A DNA stretch of 7,206 nt from Deltaproteobacteria bacterium. GTDB taxonomy: Bacteria > Desulfobacterota > Desulfovibrionia > Desulfovibrionales > Desulfovibrionaceae. A model generated the notes under the pieces. That model was given only the letters and a program-made list of their open reading frames with translations. It did not search any database and was not told where the DNA came from. The DNA lies in contig JAITGZ010000230.1 of assembly GCA_031280335.1 (NCBI GenBank), positions 1-7,206 on the forward strand, given 5' to 3'. Below, one piece after another: positions 1 through 6,273 of the stretch. Position numbers and translations under genes: made by a program. Each line of letters begins with the position of its first letter. The stretch's first letter is position 1.

Positions 1-8
1 CTTACGGC

Positions 9-929
9 ATGGTGGAATCGCCCAGGCTCATCCGCCAACTGCTGCACAGTTCCATAAACGCGCGCAGCGTCTTTGATTTGTACATCCTTCCACGCACGGC
101 GGAAACGCCGTCCCCACAACCCCGCCCGGCGGAACAAGACCGCCTGCATCTACGCTGTGTCCCCTTGGCCCTGCGCCCCGGCGAACTGCTTTTGGAAACC
201 ATGTGGGAAGGTGTCATGCCGCGAGTCTGGAAAGACAAGGCTGTGATCTGTTATTTCAGCATAAATTCCAATTCCAGTAAAATCGCAGCTTCCTCAGGAC
301 AAAATTTATATTATACCTTTGACACCAGCATTAAAGATATGGAAATTAAAGGGCAGGGGTGCTGCCGCCTGCGCCTGCGCCTGCCCCACAGTATGCGGAA
401 GCGGCAAAAACGCTCTTTTGCCCGTTTTGAGCCGCCTGGGGAATATCTTTTGGGAGCGGCTTTGTGGGGCGGCAAAGCCATGCCCGCAGCGGACCGCCGG
501 GGCAGACCGCACGCTTGGCCCAGACCGGCCCTGGTCATTCTGCCGGAAAAAGCGGAGCAGTTCCACCTGAACGACCTTTCCGCCGGCGGGTGCAAACTGC
601 TCCTACCCAAAGCGGGAGTATCCGGAGCTTGGCGGCCCGAGGCAGGAGGAGAAGCGGTGCTTTTTCTGGATCTTCTCGATCCGGACATGCGGGATAATCT
701 GCGTTTCTGGTTGCATTGCCGGGTGCGCAGCGCGACGGAACAGGTGGAGGGTTTGGAGGCCGGATTGCAATTCATCTTCTGGGGCAAAGGCGAAGATGCC
801 TACCCTGCCTCCGGGCGGCCGGAGGAGCATGGGCTCCTCTGGCTTGAGCTGAAGCCGGACGCGGATGTGCCCGGTCTGGCCGGATGGATTGCGCGCAGGC
901 AGATTGAACTGGCGGAAAAGGAGGGCTGA
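9..929 (+). CDS. PilZ-domain (YcgR-like) probable c-di-GMP receptor, possibly 5'-partial
   Basis: This gene encodes a probable cytoplasmic c-di-GMP-binding regulator of about 306 residues. The N-terminal part (about 1-120) resembles the YcgR-type beta-barrel domain that precedes PilZ. A PilZ domain follows, with the arginine-rich motif RKRQKRSFAR at 130-139 (R135 and R139 as the RxxxR pair) and the second motif NDLSAGG at 188-194, matching (D/N)xSxxG. These two motifs are what binds c-di-GMP in the family. The reading frame is open to the left edge and no Shine-Dalgarno is visible before the ATG at 9, so the real start may lie upstream. The gene ends one base before the next gene, implying co-transcription. 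A diguanylate cyclase lies downstream at 4861-5745. Positions 237-350 are clearly more AT-rich than the rest, but the frame continues through them. Which process it controls (motility, adhesion, envelope) cannot be told from the sequence. Confidence 0.8.
   Translation: MVESPRLIRQLLHSSINARSVFDLYILPRTAETPSPQPRPAEQDRLHLRCVPLALRPGELLLETMWEGVMPRVWKDKAVICYFSINSNSSKIAASSGQNLYYTFDTSIKDMEIKGQGCCRLRLRLPHSMRKRQKRSFARFEPPGEYLLGAALWGGKAMPAADRRGRPHAWPRPALVILPEKAEQFHLNDLSAGGCKLLLPKAGVSGAWRPEAGGEAVLFLDLLDPDMRDNLRFWLHCRVRSATEQVEGLEAGLQFIFWGKGEDAYPASGRPEEHGLLWLELKPDADVPGLAGWIARRQIELAEKEG
918..924 (+). promoter_or_regulatory. Strong Shine-Dalgarno that fixes a TTG start
   Basis: AAGGAGG lies inside the last codons of the PilZ gene, six bases before the TTG at 931. 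No other start codon nearby has a comparable site, so it decides the start of the CorC-like gene. The stop of the upstream gene (TGA, 927-929) sits between the site and the start, a typical arrangement for translational coupling. Confidence 0.8.
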
Positions 930-930
930 T

Positions 931-1770
931 TTGGACAAAGATTCTGAAGGCAGCAGTTTTTTGAACCGTCTGGGGCGCCTTTTCGCAGGCAAAAACGCCA
1001 CCCATGTCGAACAGGCCATTATCGAAGCCAGTCAAGAGGGAGAACTAGCGGCGGCGGAGGAATCCATGCTGCTGAACATACTCCACCTGGACGACCTGAA
1101 GGTGGAAAACATCATGACCCCGCGTGCGGACATCAAGGGTACGGAAGCCGGCACCAGCGTGGCTGAGGCCATTGCGCGCATTCTGGAATGCGGACATTCC
1201 AGAATGCCCATCTATCAGGACAGCCTGGACAATATCGTGGGCATTATATACGCTAAGGATTTGCTGCGCGAGGCCGCACCTGCCGGCAACCAGCACAGGC
1301 CGGTAACCGAGATCATGCGCCAGCCTTTTTTCGTGCCGGAAACCAAAAACGCCATGGCCCTGCTGAACGAATTCAAAGCGCGTAAAACCCACATGGCCGT
1401 TATTCTGGACGAATACGGGGGAACTTCCGGCCTGGTAACCATTGAAGATGTGCTGGAAGAAATAGTGGGCGAAATCGAAGACGAGCATGACGCGCCGAAA
1501 GAGGCGGAAATAGTGCCGCTCAATGACGGAAGCGTGAAAATTTCCGGCAGGGCCGCCCTGGATGAGATCAACCAGGCTCTGGGCATAAACCTGGAGTCGG
1601 ACGAAGTGGACACCATAGGCGGACTGCTCTCGCACATAGCCGGGCGGCTACCCCAGGCCGGAGAAAATTTTACCCTGGAAGGACGAGTGTTTACAGTGGA
1701 AAAAGCGGATAAACGGCGTGTGTACAGCGTGTTCGCCCACCCCATGCCCGCGCCGGCGGATGAAGGTTGA
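931..1770 (+). CDS. CorC/YbeX-type CBS-domain protein (HlyC/CorC family)
   Basis: This gene encodes a soluble 279-residue protein of the HlyC/CorC/TlyC family. A CBS pair spans about residues 60-183: the first repeat carries IMTPR (61-65) and HSRMPIY (89-95), and the second carries VILDEYGGTSGLVTIEDV (157-174) and then EEIVGEI. A C-terminal CorC/HlyC (transporter-associated) domain covers about 193-270. The membrane DUF21 domain found in larger relatives is absent, so this is the short YbeX/CorC form, similar in length to E. coli YbeX. Family members have been linked to Mg/Co homeostasis and, for YbeX, to ribosome metabolism; the exact role here is not shown by the sequence. The TTG start is chosen because of the AAGGAGG six bases before it. 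The gene is followed directly by lnt, as in E. coli, where ybeX precedes lnt, which supports the assignment. An ATG at 865 in the same frame would overlap the PilZ gene and lacks this site. Confidence 0.92.
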   Translation: MDKDSEGSSFLNRLGRLFAGKNATHVEQAIIEASQEGELAAAEESMLLNILHLDDLKVENIMTPRADIKGTEAGTSVAEAIARILECGHSRMPIYQDSLDNIVGIIYAKDLLREAAPAGNQHRPVTEIMRQPFFVPETKNAMALLNEFKARKTHMAVILDEYGGTSGLVTIEDVLEEIVGEIEDEHDAPKEAEIVPLNDGSVKISGRAALDEINQALGINLESDEVDTIGGLLSHIAGRLPQAGENFTLEGRVFTVEKADKRRVYSVFAHPMPAPADEG

Positions 1771-1777
1771 TGCGTTG

Positions 1778-3406
1778 ATGCTGAACGCCTGCAAGCAAGC
1801 TTTTAGTTTCACGCCCAGGGAACTGGCGCTGATCCTGATCGGCGGCCTGGGTTTTTTTTGGGGGTTTCCCAACAGCCTGGGGCAGCCGCCCGCAGCCTTA
1901 CCCTCCCCGGCCTTGCTTTTTACCTTCAGCCTGGCCGGTCTGGCCCTGACGGCCAAAGGCAGTACCAAAGCCGCCGCCGGGGCGATCTGTACCTTTATCA
2001 TGGGCGGTCTGCTGGCCACCTACTGGCTTAGTTACCCCATGATCAACTTCGGCCAGGTGCCACTCCCCCTGGCCTTTATTTTTTTGATTCTCATGGGGGT
2101 GGCTCTTTCCGTTTATTACGTCATTTTTGTCCTGTTGCTGCGCTTTTTCCAGGTTAGGCTGCCTCTGGCCCTGGCCCTGATCGCCGGCGGCCTGACCTGG
2201 GGGGCGCTGGAATTCTTCAGAGGCAGCCTTTTCACCGGGCTGACCTGGTTCAGTCTGTCAAGCGCCATGATGGGACGGCCTATATGGGCGCAAGGCGCGT
2301 CCCTGGTGGGCATGTTCGGGCTTTCCTCTGTTTACGCCCTGGCCGCGCTGCTCTTTATCCCCCTTCTCTTGCGACGCTGCGGCCTGGAAATCGGCAAAAA
2401 AACCTTTTGGCTCTGTCCCCTGACCGGCTGCCTGCTGCTCGCCGCCCTACCCTTGTATGGGGGCGTGCGCCTGCATTATGCGGACATGCCGCCGGACGAA
2501 GGCCGCCGGGACATAATCCTGGCCCAAGCGCAGGGCAATATTGACCAGGCCCAAAAATGGCAGCCCGAAATGCAGGCGGCCACAGTGCGGCATTACGTCC
2601 TGCTCTCGGAAAAAGCCCTGAATCAGGCTGAAGAAAAATTCGGCCGCCAGGCAGATCTGCTGGTCTGGCCGGAAACCGCCATGCCCTTTTATTTTCAGCC
2701 TGATTCCAGGCTGGCCGCGCCGCTGCGCGCCTTGACCGCCGAACGGGGCATCCCCTTGCTCTTCGGCGCGCCGGGGATGGATATGGGACCGGACGGACAA
2801 GAAAGCTACAACCGGGTCTGGCTGCTCAATGAACAAGGCGATGTATCCGGACATTACGACAAAGAACACCTGGTTCCCTTCGGCGAATACATCCCCAAAG
2901 GGTTCTATGTGCCTTTTGCCAGCGAATTTCTGCAGGGGTACGGCTTTACCCCCGGCCAGACAAAAGAGCCGCTGCGTCTTAGGGATATATCCCTGGGCGT
3001 TCTAATCTGCTACGAGGGCATCTTCCCTGAACTGGCCCAGGCCAGGGTGGCCGCCGGGGCCAACCTGCTGGTCAACGTCAGCAACGACGCATGGTTCGCG
3101 GATAGTCCCGCGCCCTGGCAGCATCTACAGCTTTCGGCCATGCGGGCCATAGAGCAGGGGCGCTACATGCTGCGCTGCACCAACACCGGGGTAAGCGCCC
3201 TGATTGACCCGCTGGGCCGCATACAGGACGCAGGCCCCCTATTCCAATCTTATGTCAGTTCATATAAGATCAAGGGCGGGCTGTTGGAAGAAAAAACCTT
3301 TTTTCACCGGCATTACGCACTGATCACCAGGATAACCGCGTACTCTCCCCTGTTTTTCATCGGTTTATCCCTGATTATGCCCCTTATCCGCCGCCGCCGA
3401 CGTTAA
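1778..3406 (+). CDS. lnt: Apolipoprotein N-acyltransferase
   Basis: Lnt is an inner-membrane enzyme that transfers an acyl chain from a phospholipid to the N-terminal cysteine of apolipoproteins, the last step of lipoprotein maturation before sorting to the outer membrane. The 542-residue protein has about seven hydrophobic segments in residues 15-230, then a periplasmic nitrilase-fold domain (about 242-500), then a final membrane segment (about 521-536) and an arginine-rich tail. The catalytic triad is intact: E299 in LLVWPETAMP, K362 in YDKEHLVPFGEY and C411 in GVLICYEGIFPE. E370 lies eight residues after the lysine, as in E. coli (K335/E343). The ATG at 1778 is preferred because AAGG at 1763-1766 sits at usable spacing. 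The ATG at 1760 would overlap the corC stop and add six residues but has no ribosome site, and a TTG at 1775 is also possible. It is very probably in one transcript with corC. Confidence 0.96.
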   Translation: MLNACKQAFSFTPRELALILIGGLGFFWGFPNSLGQPPAALPSPALLFTFSLAGLALTAKGSTKAAAGAICTFIMGGLLATYWLSYPMINFGQVPLPLAFIFLILMGVALSVYYVIFVLLLRFFQVRLPLALALIAGGLTWGALEFFRGSLFTGLTWFSLSSAMMGRPIWAQGASLVGMFGLSSVYALAALLFIPLLLRRCGLEIGKKTFWLCPLTGCLLLAALPLYGGVRLHYADMPPDEGRRDIILAQAQGNIDQAQKWQPEMQAATVRHYVLLSEKALNQAEEKFGRQADLLVWPETAMPFYFQPDSRLAAPLRALTAERGIPLLFGAPGMDMGPDGQESYNRVWLLNEQGDVSGHYDKEHLVPFGEYIPKGFYVPFASEFLQGYGFTPGQTKEPLRLRDISLGVLICYEGIFPELAQARVAAGANLLVNVSNDAWFADSPAPWQHLQLSAMRAIEQGRYMLRCTNTGVSALIDPLGRIQDAGPLFQSYVSSYKIKGGLLEEKTFFHRHYALITRITAYSPLFFIGLSLIMPLIRRRRR

Positions 3407-3618
3407 GACTCTTTAAACCCTCGCGGTGGAAGCGCGGCCCTGCCAAAGGGCAAAATGGGCATACTTGCACAGGTTCCGCGTTATCTTTGTCGTCCATTGG
3501 GCATAACGGCAAATCTCCTTTGGAAAGCAGCCCGATGATTGCGCTTTTGTAATATGCCGCTGGGTATGGAGGGAGTTCGGCTCAACCGAATGAAACGATG
3601 GTTCAATGCCGAGGGGTG

Positions 3619-3643
3619 TCCGGGGGGAATCATTCCCCCCGGA
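3619..3643. repeat. Near-perfect 25-base palindrome with 12-bp arms
   Basis: The left arm TCCGGGGGGAAT (3619-3630) is the exact reverse complement of the right arm ATTCCCCCCGGA (3632-3643), with a single C at the centre. As RNA it would fold into an 11-bp stem with the loop TCA. It is followed by GGGGC rather than a T-run, so it is not a textbook rho-independent terminator. It may be a transcript-end stabilising hairpin, part of a dispersed intergenic element, or a protein-binding palindrome. Confidence 0.85.
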
Positions 3644-3649
3644 CGGGGC

Positions 3650-3666
3650 TTGGGCGGCAACCCCAA
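3650..3666. repeat. GC hairpin, copy 1 of GGGCGGMARCCCC core
   Basis: TTGGG (3650-3654) pairs with CCCAA (3662-3666). The core GGGCGGCAACCCC at 3652-3664 recurs with one change 41 bases downstream and with two changes near 6366. Confidence 0.6.
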
Positions 3667-3690
3667 TTAAATAAATGTCCAATGTGAATT

Positions 3691-3706
3691 TGGGGCGGCA
3701 GCCCCA
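3691..3706. repeat. GC hairpin, copy 2 of GGGCGGMARCCCC core
   Basis: TGGGGC (3691-3696) pairs with GCCCCA (3701-3706) around a GGCA tetraloop, giving a 6-bp stem. The core GGGCGGCAGCCCC at 3693-3705 is nearly the same as copy 1. It lies immediately before the AT-rich stretch that probably holds the prfB promoter. Confidence 0.65.
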
Positions 3707-3769
3707 TATATAACCTTAAAATTAAAATGCTCCGACCGTAAAAAGTCGCTTTGCCGCAGGTACGAAGAT

Positions 3770-4874
3770 ATGCAGCAATTTACTGAATTGAAAAGCAAAA
3801 GTCAGGAACTGGCCGTCAAGGCCCAAACCTTATGGGGGCGGCTTTGACCGCCGGAGCCTGAGACTGCGTCTGGATGAAATAGAGCGGCAGCTGGCCGCGC
3901 CGGATGCCTGGAATGACCCGGACAGACTTACCCCTGTGCTGCGGGAAAAAAGCGGCCTGGAAGCGGAACTGGCTGGAGCGGAAGAACTGGAAGCGGCTGC
4001 GGGCGAAATGGAAGACTGGCTGCTTCTGGCGGCGGAAGAAGAAAGCGCTGAGGCACTGAGAGAGCTGGAGGAGTGTATTGCGCGCTTTGGTGAAATGCTG
4101 GAGCGCCGCGAGCTTAAAGTGCTTTTGGGCCGGGAAGAAGATGCCCAGAACGCCATTTTGGAGATTCACCCCGGGGCGGGCGGCACCGAGTCGCAGGATT
4201 GGGCTGAGATGTTGGAGCGCATGTACATGCGCTGGGCGGAAGGCCGGAAATTCTCTGTGGAATGTCTGGATTATCTGGCCGGCGATGAGGCGGGAATTAA
4301 AAGCGTAACCTTGCGCGTCAGCGGAGAAAACGCCTATGGCCTGCTCAAAAACGAAAAAGGCATTCACCGCCTGATCCGCATATCTCCCTTTGATTCCAGC
4401 GGGCGCAGGCATACCTCTTTCGCTTCGGTTGACGTCATTCCTGATGTGGGCGAAAATATTAAAATTGAAATCAATGAAAAGGACCTGCGCATTGATGTGT
4501 TCAGGGCGGGCGGCGCGGGGGGGCAGCATGTCAACAGAACCAACTCCGCCGTGCGTATCACCCATCTGCCCACGGGCACTGTGGCCCAGTGCCAGGATGA
4601 AAAATCGCAGCATCGCAACCGTGACAGCGCCATGAGCATACTCAAGGGCAGGCTGTACGCCCTGGAACTGAAAAAACGCGAAGAAGCCCAACAAAGCAGC
4701 TATCAGAACAAAGAAGCCATCAACTTCGGCAGTCAGATCCGCACTTATACCCTGCAGCCCTACCAACTGGTCAAAGACCACCGTTCGGGCACGGAGATCA
4801 CGGATGTGGGCGCTATCCTGGATGGAAGGCTCGACAAACTCATAAGAGACATCCTGCTGTATGCCCACAAATAA
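3770..4874 (+). CDS. prfB: Peptide chain release factor 2 (programmed +1 frameshift)
   Basis: RF2 reads UGA and UAA stop codons on the ribosome and triggers release of the finished protein. The gene is two joined frames: 3770-3844 (25 codons, ending in CTT, then in-frame TGA at 3845-3847) and 3846-4874 after a +1 shift, giving 367 residues against 365 in E. coli. The joined sequence runs GRLDRRSLRLRLDEIERQ, which reads smoothly as the RF2 N-terminal helical domain. The stop-codon recognition tripeptide SPF is at 205-207 and the catalytic GGQ at 250-252, the same numbers as in E. coli RF2, which also supports the ATG at 3770. SPF separates it from RF1, which carries PxT. Residue 246 is Ala and 247 is Gly, within RAGGAGGQHVN. 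The start is preceded by CAGG nine bases upstream. A diguanylate cyclase gene overlaps its 3' end by 14 bases. Confidence 0.97.
3834..3848 (+). promoter_or_regulatory. prfB programmed +1 frameshift signal
   Basis: The sequence TATGGGGGCGGCTTTGAC contains an internal Shine-Dalgarno-like GGGGG (3834-3838), three spacer bases, the slippery Leu codon CTT (3842-3844), the in-frame stop TGA (3845-3847) and the following C. Spacing and heptamer CTTTGAC equal the classic E. coli prfB site. When RF2 is scarce the ribosome pauses at UGA, slips by one base and reads GAC, so RF2 limits its own synthesis. Confidence 0.96.
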
Positions 4875-5745
4875 AAAGCGTCCTTGCCGGACGGACGATC
4901 TCATTCTGGAAGATCAAAATCTGCTGCGCGAACTGGGGGAACTTTCTGAAATCCTGTACCAGCGCCTGAGCAGCGCGCCGGAAGAACACCCGGACTCATC
5001 CGGCGAAACCATGCTCCTGGTACGCCCGGTCAGCGGACTGACCCAAGAAACATGGCACGGCCTGGCGCGTAAACACAGCCTATGCGCATGGGCGCTCTTG
5101 CCTTTGCGTCCCACATCGGCCGAGGCTGTGCGCGTTTTGGCGGACGCCATGGACAATCTGGTCTTTCAGCGCGATCATGACCTTCTTACCGGGCTGGCCA
5201 ACCGCCGTTATTTTGAGTATCAACTCAAGCTTGAACTGGCGCGGGCCATGCGTACCAAAACCCCTTTGAGCCTGATCATGCTGGATCTGGATCATTTTAA
5301 AAAAGTCAATGATCTTTACGGGCACCTTTACGGCGACAAGGTACTCCAAAAATTCGGATCTTTTTTGCGTAAATCGCAGCGCGCCTACGATTTTGCCGCC
5401 CGTTACGGCGGGGAGGAGTTTATCCTGCTCATGCCCGGATTGACCTGCTGGAAGGCCAAAATAGCGGCCGAGCGTCTGCTGCACCAGTTCAGCAAAATCC
5501 AGTTCACCCAGGAAGGCCTGCCTCCTTTCAATATGACCTTTTCCGGAGGGGTCTCCGGGGTGAACATGGAAAGCGGCTACAGCATCCCCCCTGATCAACT
5601 GATCAAAATCGCGGATGAAGCGCTTTATGCCGCCAAACAGCAGGGGCGCAGCCGCGTCAACCTGACCGAAAGCTGCGTCGCCCGGGTACCCGTAGCCTCA
5701 AGCATGGTGCGCCCGGAAGAAAAGCAGCTGCTGTTTCAAAACTGA
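4861..5745 (+). CDS. GGDEF-domain diguanylate cyclase
   Basis: This gene encodes a probable enzyme of 294 residues that condenses two GTP into c-di-GMP. The GGDEF domain covers about 103-268: DHDLLTGLANRRYF (105-118), LDLDHFKKVND (141-151) with the metal-binding Asp142, the active-site signature GGEEF (183-187), and the late motif DEALYAAKQQGRSRV (252-266). An inhibitory I-site RAYD (R174, D177) lies five residues before the signature, so product feedback inhibition is expected. The first 100 residues have no membrane segment and no domain I can name; they may be a diverged sensory module. The protein is therefore probably cytoplasmic. The ATG at 4861 lies 14 bases inside the end of prfB and no later in-frame start is better, suggesting translational coupling to RF2. 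No EAL domain is present. The short C-terminal tail after 268 is unassigned. Confidence 0.93.
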   Translation: MPTNKKRPCRTDDLILEDQNLLRELGELSEILYQRLSSAPEEHPDSSGETMLLVRPVSGLTQETWHGLARKHSLCAWALLPLRPTSAEAVRVLADAMDNLVFQRDHDLLTGLANRRYFEYQLKLELARAMRTKTPLSLIMLDLDHFKKVNDLYGHLYGDKVLQKFGSFLRKSQRAYDFAARYGGEEFILLMPGLTCWKAKIAAERLLHQFSKIQFTQEGLPPFNMTFSGGVSGVNMESGYSIPPDQLIKIADEALYAAKQQGRSRVNLTESCVARVPVASSMVRPEEKQLLFQN

Positions 5746-5894
5746 AGCCGGAGCATTGTCACTTTGAAAAGACTCCAGCCGTCCTCGCTCCTTTGCCCCG
5801 CTCAATTAAAGCAATTTAACATGTTCCGACAAATGTTCTGTTGATTTTTATTTTAAATTACGGCAGATTAATCACAACTGCGGTTTATAGGGCT

Positions 5895-5931
5895 TTTTAC
5901 CATTCAAAAGGTGTATTTAAGCATGGTAAAA
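5895..5931. promoter_or_regulatory. 9-bp inverted repeat, possible operator or RNA stem
   Basis: TTTTACCAT (5895-5903) is the exact reverse complement of ATGGTAAAA (5923-5931), separated by 19 bases. It lies about 70 bases before the HU-family start and overlaps the most promoter-like stretch of the spacer, so it could be an operator or a hairpin in the 5' leader. Its function is inferred only from position and symmetry. Confidence 0.45.
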
Positions 5932-5932
5932 T
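5903..5932 (+). promoter_or_regulatory. Weak sigma-70-like promoter for the HU-family gene
   Basis: TTCAAA (5903-5908; 4 of 6 matches to TTGACA) and TAAAAT (5927-5932; 5 of 6 to TATAAT) are separated by 18 bases. The spacer is AT-rich throughout, so such matches can arise by chance; an alternative -35 is TTGATT at 5841. Confidence 0.3.
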
Positions 5933-5982
5933 TCGTAGTTAGCGCATCAATAACCAAATGTCTGCGATTTTGACTCCGGGCC

Positions 5983-5993
5983 GGGGAGGGAGG
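5983..5993 (+). promoter_or_regulatory. Purine-rich ribosome site fixing a GTG start
   Basis: GGGGAGGGAGG offers two overlapping Shine-Dalgarno registers, four to seven bases before the GTG at 5998, and supports that codon as the start of the HU-family gene. Confidence 0.8.
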
Positions 5994-5997
5994 CTTT

Positions 5998-6273
5998 GTG
6001 AACAAGAGTGAGCTGATTAAAGCGCTGGCGGACGAAAATGAGCTGTCCAATGAGGAAGCGTCCGTTATTGTGGAAACTTTTTTTGACTGCATGAAAGCCT
6101 CACTTGTTGAGGGCAACAGGGTGGAGATTAGGGGATTGGGCAGCTTTAAAATCAAGGATTACGCCGGCTATGCAGGACGAAACCCCAAGACCGGCAAGAT
6201 GGTGGAAGTGGCCCCCAAAAAGTTGCCTTTTTTCAGAGTCGGCAAAGAATTGAAAGAGTTTTTGAATAAATAG
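5998..6273 (+). CDS. HU/IHF-family nucleoid DNA-binding protein
   Basis: This gene encodes a 91-residue histone-like protein, the usual length of the HU/IHF family. It works as a dimer that bends DNA, in nucleoid organisation, recombination and transcription. The first 45 residues form the helical dimerisation part (MNKSELIKALADEN onward). RVEIRGLGSFKI (41-52) is the conserved beta turn, and GRNPKTG (60-66) is the DNA-binding arm with the intercalating Pro63. KLPFFRVGKELKEFLNK closes the fold. The start is GTG with a strong ribosome site. The Arg-Val-Glu-Ile turn and the arm resemble IHF subunits as well as HU, and these cannot be separated here, so no symbol is given. It has its own AT-rich leader and probably its own promoter. 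It faces gmhB tail to tail. Confidence 0.95.
   Translation: MNKSELIKALADENELSNEEASVIVETFFDCMKASLVEGNRVEIRGLGSFKIKDYAGYAGRNPKTGKMVEVAPKKLPFFRVGKELKEFLNK

Larger units (their letters stand above)
3407..3769. other. 363-base spacer between lnt and prfB with several hairpins
   Basis: No convincing protein gene is seen here. The left part (3407-3600) is of mixed composition and holds small hairpins such as GCCCT/AGGGC (3437-3451) and TTCGG/CCGAA (3576-3590). The middle holds the long palindrome and the two related GC hairpins listed separately. The right part (3665-3750) is AT-rich and probably contains the prfB promoter: TATATA/TATAAC around 3707-3714 could be a -10 element, but no good -35 is visible. 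None of the hairpins is followed by a T-tract on the plus strand, so a standard intrinsic terminator for lnt is not supported. A minus-strand frame open from 3682 to 3413 looks non-coding (TTG start, no ribosome site, no recognisable domain). Confidence 0.6.
5746..5997. other. AT-rich spacer before the HU-family gene
   Basis: This 252-base spacer is markedly AT-rich from about 5805 to 5960, unlike the genes on both sides. It holds a 9-bp inverted repeat and a weak promoter-like pair (listed separately), plus a short direct repeat ATGTTC at 5821-5826 and 5833-5838. No T-tract hairpin that would terminate the preceding gene was found. No small gene is supported. Confidence 0.6.

Noticed and set aside
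1045..1745. Two long minus-strand frames opposite the CorC gene
   Set aside because: They are antisense to strongly conserved CBS and CorC domains and show no domain of their own.
3590..3620. A GGTTCAATGCC stretch resembling a tRNA T-arm
   Set aside because: No acceptor, D-arm or anticodon stem could be placed around it.
3413..3682. A minus-strand frame of 89 codons in the lnt-prfB spacer
   Set aside because: It starts with TTG without a ribosome site, runs through the palindrome and hairpins, and resembles no known protein. It was kept only as a hint that the spacer may be a repeat remnant.
3845..3847. An in-frame TGA suggesting that prfB is a broken gene
   Set aside because: The stop lies in a complete programmed frameshift site, and the downstream frame restores full-length RF2.
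3816..4904. A minus-strand frame of 362 codons opposite prfB and the start of the cyclase gene
   Set aside because: It lies fully antisense to a clearly recognised RF2, has no recognisable domain, and is the kind of open frame GC-rich genes often produce on the other strand.
5746..5800. A possible terminator after the cyclase gene (GGAG/CTCC pairing)
   Set aside because: The stem is only about four clean pairs with a large loop, and no T-run follows.
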